From: Ruminococcaceae bacterium UBA866
Lineage (GTDB): Bacteria; Bacillota; Clostridia; Oscillospirales; Ruminococcaceae
Assembly: GCA_002295325.1 (NCBI GenBank)
Contig: DBGA01000041.1
Location: 10,566-19,185 of the forward strand
Length of the DNA: 8,620 nt
Direction: 5' to 3'
The translations under genes and the position numbers were made by a program. Positions 5,342 through 8,620 of the stretch are shown piece by piece. The notes beneath the pieces are model-generated. The model saw only the letters and a list, made by a program, of their open reading frames with translations, searched no databases and was not told where the DNA came from. Position 1 is the first letter of the stretch; every line of letters begins with the position of its first letter.

Positions 5342-7285
5342 TTGGCAATTGAAAAAATGTCCCTTATCTACCTTATTGGGAATATGGCAGATCTGGACCG
5401 AACATTGCTGAAATGCTTAGACAGTGGGTATTTTCACCCAGAGATGTCAATTCACTCAACTGAACCGTCGCATGGTTTTACTACTCTTGAGGGGGAAAAC
5501 CCCTATACGACCCCATTGAATAGTATTATTAAGCTTGCTTTGGATTTAAATGTAACTCTCGACAAAAGTGATTTCGATATGAGTACTTTTTCGTTAGAGG
5601 ATACAAATCAATATATCCAATCACTTAATAACCAAACAGCTTCACTTGATAATCGTAAGCGTGAAATTAAAGAAAGCATTGCACAACATGAACAAGCTGT
5701 CATTCAAATTAATCATCTAGCCGGATTAAAGGTAAACTTCGAGGAAATATTTGCTTGCGAATATGTTAAGGTACGATTTGGACGACTCCCATTCGACAGT
5801 TATGAAAAGCTTAACTACTTCGATAATAGAACCTTCTTTTTCTTTCCTTTTGATAACGATGGAGAATATTACTGGGGTGTCTATTTTGCACCAAGCACCA
5901 AAATTGGTGTAATCGATGATATTTTTTCATCACTTTACTTTGAACGGATGCGTGTACCTAATTACGCACATGGTACCCCTGAAATTGCAATCAGAAATAT
6001 AACTGCAATTTTATCAGGTGAACGTAAAGAGCTTGATGAAATTACAGAAAAACTTGCAAAGATAAAAAATGAGAATGAGAAAAAACTTTTATCTGTATAC
6101 AGTATGCTTAAATTTGCTCATACAACATTTGATCTTAGAAAATATGTTTCTACAGTAAATAACAGATTTTATATGATTGGATTTATTCCAAAGGCCCAAA
6201 AAGATAATTTCAGTAATTTATTTAATGATGTAGCGAGTGTTGATTGTGTTGCAAAACCATATGACGCTAACCCTTCTTTACAACCTCCTGTAAAACTAAA
6301 AAACAATAAATTTACAAAACCATTTGAAATGTTTGTTCATATGTATAGCCTTCCATCATATGGTGACATTGATCCGACCTCACTTGTTGCGATTACCTAT
6401 ACCCTATTGTTTGGAATCATGTTTGGTGATTTAGGTCAAGGTTTAGTTCTAGCGTTGCTTGGATGGTATTTAGGTAAATACAAGAAAATGGCGCTTGGTA
6501 AGGTTATGACCCGTATAGGTTTCTCCAGTGCATTTTTCGGCACACTCTACGGCTCAGTCTTTGGATATGAAGAGCTACTTGACCCAATGTATCAAAGTGT
6601 TTTCGGACTGGCTACAAAGCCTATTCACGTTTTTGATACTAGTACAACAAATTTATTACTTGGCGGTGCTATTGGAATTGGTGCACTACTAATCATTATT
6701 TCTATTTCAATTAACATAGTTCTAGGTTTTAAAGCTAAAAATTATGAGCGTGCACTTTTCGGAAATAATGGCATAGCAGGATTGATACTTTACGTTTCTG
6801 CTGCTTTTGGAGTAGTAGATATGATGCTATTTAAAATAGGAGTATTCACCACACCATATATTATCTTTCTAATCGTTATTCCTATCTTGTGTATGTTCTT
6901 GCGAGAGCCTCTAACGAAGCTTTTAAAGGGTAAAAAAGACTTTATGCCTAAGAATATAGGAGAATTTATCATTGAAAACTTCTTTGAACTATTTGAATAC
7001 ATTTTAAGCTATCTTTCAAACTCAATGTCATTCCTAAGGGTTGGCGGATTTATCCTAAGCCATGCTGGTATGATGGCGGTTGTAATGTCGCTTTCTGAAA
7101 TGGTTGGCTCCGCTGCAAGTCCTATCGTTCTTATAATTGGTAATCTATTTGTTATGTGTCTTGAGGGGCTTATTGTTGGAATTCAAGTACTGCGTCTTGA
7201 ATTTTACGAGATATTCAGCCGAAACTTTGAAGGAAACGGCAAGGCATATGAACCTGCTGTAGTTTCATACAAAATTGAAGACTAG
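5342..7285 (+). CDS. V/A-type ATPase subunit I (membrane stator, 'a' subunit equivalent)
   Basis: This 647-residue protein has two halves. A cytoplasmic domain (~1-335) contains two coiled-coil arms near 88-126 and 225-256, where it meets the E/G stalks. A membrane domain (~340-616) has about seven to eight helices. Hallmarks include 'LPSYGDIDPT' (337-346), 'FGIMFGDLGQG' (357-367), 'SFLRVGGFILSHAGM' with R566, and 'LEGLIVGIQVLRLEFYE' with E608 and R618. R566 and R618 correspond by position in the motifs to the two arginines that face the ring carboxylate in yeast Vph1 and Thermus I. They form the ion half-channels with subunit K. Translation starts at TTG 5342, 9 nt after AGGTGG (5327-5332), giving the usual 'MAIEKM' N-terminus. 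The ATG at 5357 lacks a well-spaced site. The weaker start may limit yield of a low-copy subunit. Confidence 0.94.
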   Translation: MAIEKMSLIYLIGNMADLDRTLLKCLDSGYFHPEMSIHSTEPSHGFTTLEGENPYTTPLNSIIKLALDLNVTLDKSDFDMSTFSLEDTNQYIQSLNNQTASLDNRKREIKESIAQHEQAVIQINHLAGLKVNFEEIFACEYVKVRFGRLPFDSYEKLNYFDNRTFFFFPFDNDGEYYWGVYFAPSTKIGVIDDIFSSLYFERMRVPNYAHGTPEIAIRNITAILSGERKELDEITEKLAKIKNENEKKLLSVYSMLKFAHTTFDLRKYVSTVNNRFYMIGFIPKAQKDNFSNLFNDVASVDCVAKPYDANPSLQPPVKLKNNKFTKPFEMFVHMYSLPSYGDIDPTSLVAITYTLLFGIMFGDLGQGLVLALLGWYLGKYKKMALGKVMTRIGFSSAFFGTLYGSVFGYEELLDPMYQSVFGLATKPIHVFDTSTTNLLLGGAIGIGALLIIISISINIVLGFKAKNYERALFGNNGIAGLILYVSAAFGVVDMMLFKIGVFTTPYIIFLIVIPILCMFLREPLTKLLKGKKDFMPKNIGEFIIENFFELFEYILSYLSNSMSFLRVGGFILSHAGMMAVVMSLSEMVGSAASPIVLIIGNLFVMCLEGLIVGIQVLRLEFYEIFSRNFEGNGKAYEPAVVSYKIED

Positions 7286-7433
7286 CCTTAGACAAATTAA
7301 TGTCGGGAACATACTTAGTACAGAAATATCTTTTTTGTATTCTGCATTGTAAAATTGTTATATCAAACTTATATCATTAAGGTTTAAATTTTAATATAAA
7401 CCATTAAATCAAAATAATTGGAGGAATATTTTT
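7286..7433 (+). other. 148-nt non-coding gap before subunit K with small AT-rich hairpins
   Basis: No open frame fits here. Visible inverted repeats are GACA/TGTC (7291-7304), CAGA-ATA/TAT-TCTG with one bulged A (7321-7344) and GGTTTA/TAAACC (7381-7402). All are weak in GC content. No convincing terminator follows the subunit I stop. The gap is much longer than those around the C and I genes (15-22 nt) and probably carries the leader and promoter for separate expression of K. Confidence 0.5.
7335..7364 (+). promoter_or_regulatory. Candidate internal promoter upstream of ATPase subunit K
   Basis: TTGTAT (7335-7340) lies 18 nt before TATATC (7359-7364), or 17 nt before TTATAT (7358-7363), with a TG (7356-7357) making an extended -10. 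Transcription would start near 7371, about 63 nt before the K gene. Internal promoters boosting the multi-copy ring subunit would make sense, but the region is AT-rich and the match is only moderate. Confidence 0.35.
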
Positions 7434-7868
7434 ATGAATACTTTTTTAATGCTTCTATTACCACTTGTTGCAATTATCCTATTGGCTACACCACTTTATC
7501 CTGTTTACAAAGGCATTGCTACTGGCGTAAAGGCAAAACGTTCTATCATTTTTAACCTATGTGCATTTGCTGGCATCTGTATCCTTGCATTTGCTGTTCC
7601 TATGAGTGGCATTGTATCTGCATCCTGCGAAGCTGCGGCTTCCGCTAGTGGTGCTTCTGTAGGTATGGGTTATATCGCTGCCGCTTTGGTAACCGGCCTA
7701 TCTTGCTTAGGTGCTGGTATTGCCGTTGCTGCTGCTGCACCTGCTGCTATAGGTGCGGTTAGTGAGGATGCTAAATCATTCGGTAAAGCAATGATTTTCG
7801 TTGTTCTTGGTGAGGGTGTTGCTATCTACGGATTGCTAATCTCAATCCTTATTCTTAATAGATTATAA
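7434..7868 (+). CDS. V/A-type ATPase subunit K (rotor-ring proteolipid)
   Basis: This 144-residue, very hydrophobic protein has four predicted membrane helices: ~3-24, 38-57, 79-106 and 117-141. The second hairpin is the functional one. It has an Ala/Gly-rich helix ('LGAGIAVAAAAPAAIGA'), a polar loop ('SEDAKSFGK') and a helix with the ion-binding carboxylate E127 in 'VVLGEGVAIYGLL'. The first hairpin ('LVAIILLATPLYPVY', loop with KAKR, 'LCAFAGICILAF') has no membrane carboxylate, so there would be one ion site per four helices. Compared with Enterococcus NtpK, the Na+-liganding Gln of TM3 (GIAQ) is Val98 here (GIAV). The ETY following its Glu is EGV here. Both changes argue for H+ rather than Na+ coupling. 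The ATG at 7434 has GGAGG (7420-7424) 9 nt upstream. It lies between two long gaps. Confidence 0.93.
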   Translation: MNTFLMLLLPLVAIILLATPLYPVYKGIATGVKAKRSIIFNLCAFAGICILAFAVPMSGIVSASCEAAASASGASVGMGYIAAALVTGLSCLGAGIAVAAAAPAAIGAVSEDAKSFGKAMIFVVLGEGVAIYGLLISILILNRL

Positions 7869-7876
7869 AAAAAATT

Positions 7877-7921
7877 GCGAGCACAGCTTTATGGTTAAAA
7901 TAACTATGTGCTCGCTTTGTT
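7877..7921 (+). terminator. GC-rich hairpin between K and F genes: partial terminator or mRNA 3'-end stabiliser
   Basis: GCGAGCACA (7877-7885) and TGTGCTCGC (7907-7915) make a perfect 9-bp stem. The 21-nt loop can itself form GTTA/TAAC. It is followed by TTTGTTAAAT and preceded by an A-rich run starting just after the K stop codon. The U-tract is interrupted, so termination is probably partial, allowing read-through into F and E. It could equally protect a processed K transcript. It is the strongest simple hairpin in the window. Confidence 0.65.
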
Positions 7922-7960
7922 AAATAATCTTAAACCTATAGAAAGAAGGGACAAATTTAT

Positions 7961-8269
7961 ATGAAGTTTTACGTTTTAAGTGACAACATTGACACCTGTA
8001 TGGGAATGAGATTAACAGGCATTGATGGTGTTGTTGTTCATGAGGCAGCCGAAGTTGAACTAGAACTAAAAAAAGCCTTTTCTGATAATGAAATTGGTAT
8101 TATTCTTATGACCCAAAAGCTTATATCATTATGTTCTGATGTAGTTTTTAACTACAAACTTCATTATAAGCGTCCTTTAATTGTTGAAATCCCTGACCGA
8201 CATGCTACTTCGAATATTGGTGACTCTATTTCACGTTATATTCGTGAGGCAATCGGTATAAAAATCTAA
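7961..8269 (+). CDS. V/A-type ATPase subunit F (central stalk; NtpG-like)
   Basis: This 102-residue soluble protein has the typical size and ends of subunit F. The N-terminal 'MKFYVLSDNIDTCMGMRLTGIDG' region gives the first strand and the conserved D-x-x-x-G-x-R-L-x-G pattern. 'EIGIILMTQKL' (44-54) forms a central strand and helix. 'LIVEIPDRH' (73-81) and the closing 'YIREAIGIKI' (93-102) are family signatures. The fold is CheY-like, and the protein binds subunit D in the rotating shaft. The ATG at 7961 is preceded by a purine-rich AAGGG ending ~10 nt upstream. It follows K by 92 nt that include the 9-bp hairpin, and precedes E by 77 nt. Confidence 0.92.
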   Translation: MKFYVLSDNIDTCMGMRLTGIDGVVVHEAAEVELELKKAFSDNEIGIILMTQKLISLCSDVVFNYKLHYKRPLIVEIPDRHATSNIGDSISRYIREAIGIKI

Positions 8270-8318
8270 TATTAAATACTTAATTTTCACAAAAATAATT
8301 ATAGCTACATTAACTAAG

Positions 8319-8336
8319 GTTAACGCCAGCGTGAAC
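8319..8336 (+). repeat. Small hairpin directly upstream of the subunit E ribosome site
   Basis: GTT-A-ACG / CGT-G-AAC can fold with a CCAG loop (six pairs with one A-G mismatch) and ends at 8336, touching GGAGG at 8337-8341. It may modulate access to the ribosome site, or simply be a chance inverted repeat; stability is modest. Confidence 0.3.
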
Positions 8337-8346
8337 GGAGGTTATT

Positions 8347-8620
8347 ATGGACCAATCAAGCAAATTAAAAAAATTTGAAGCTGCTGTCCTTGACGAAATC
8401 ACTGTCAAAACTCAACTTATTAAGCACGAGGCAGAAGATTTTAAAAATAGTGAACTTGAAAAAAACAGAGATATGCAACTTTTAAAGTCATATAATGAAA
8501 TACAACAAAAATCTCAAGAAATTAAAAAGAACCTTAAACGCGAAGTTGCAAAATTTGGACTTGATGCTAAAAGAGACGTTTTAATTAAACGAAACGAAAT
8601 TACACAAAAAGTGTTTGACA
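8347..8620 (+). CDS. V/A-type ATPase subunit E (peripheral stalk), N-terminal 91 residues, truncated by the window edge
   Basis: An open frame from ATG 8347 runs off the right edge (91 codons plus one base). It is preceded by GGAGG (8337-8341) at 5 nt. The translated part is a charged helix rich in Lys, Glu and Gln with no breaks ('KLKKFEAAVLDEITVKTQ', 'KSYNEIQQKSQEIKKNLKRE'). It matches the long N-terminal helix of subunit E, which pairs with subunit G as a stator coiled coil. The family is normally ~190-210 residues, with a globular C-terminal domain that should lie just outside the window. Assignment depends on coiled-coil character, the residue pattern and operon position after F; catalytic A, B and shaft D genes would be expected next. 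Confidence 0.8.
   Translation, partial: MDQSSKLKKFEAAVLDEITVKTQLIKHEAEDFKNSELEKNRDMQLLKSYNEIQQKSQEIKKNLKREVAKFGLDAKRDVLIKRNEITQKVFD

Overview
The window looks like the chromosome of a low-GC Firmicute, most likely an anaerobic Clostridia member (Oscillospiraceae/Ruminococcaceae-like). The base composition is AT-rich, the Shine-Dalgarno sites are strong (AGGAGG-like), and the gene content (an ACT plus DUF711 pair and a bacterial V/A-type ATPase operon) is typical of that group. This placement is inferred from general character, not from a search.

Layout. Positions 1-1888 hold three tightly packed minus-strand genes, read right to left: a PHP-family phosphoesterase, an Lrp/AsnC-type regulator and a class I/II PLP aminotransferase that runs off the left edge. 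The regulator and the aminotransferase overlap by 4 bases (GTGA). Positions 1889-2062 are a divergent control region. It carries a good plus-strand promoter, a weaker minus-strand candidate and two small ACTA/TAGT dyads. Positions 2063-3707 hold a two-gene plus-strand module: a small stand-alone ACT-domain protein (UPF0237 type) and a DUF711/UPF0210 ('PFL family') protein. Their biochemical function is unknown to me.

From 3761 to the right edge lies the first part of a V/A-type ATPase operon in the order G/H - C - I - K - F - E (E truncated). A near-consensus promoter (TTGAAA-17-TATAAT) is followed by a leader of about 155 nt. The leader contains a long interrupted hairpin and an outer helix just upstream of the ribosome binding site. 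The operon encodes peripheral-stalk subunits (G and E), the central-stalk connectors (C and F), the membrane stator (I) and the rotor-ring subunit (K). The catalytic A, B and D genes would be expected to the right, outside the window. K is set apart by a 148-nt gap upstream and a 92-nt gap with a 9-bp GC-rich hairpin downstream. This suggests separate tuning of the multi-copy ring subunit.

Most notable are the structured ATPase leader, which could be an ion-sensing (for example Na+) riboswitch, and the K subunit. K has Val where the Na+-type Enterococcus ring has its sodium-binding Gln. The two clues point in different directions about the coupling ion, which makes the locus worth testing. 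I see no mobile element, CRISPR array, tRNA or rRNA.
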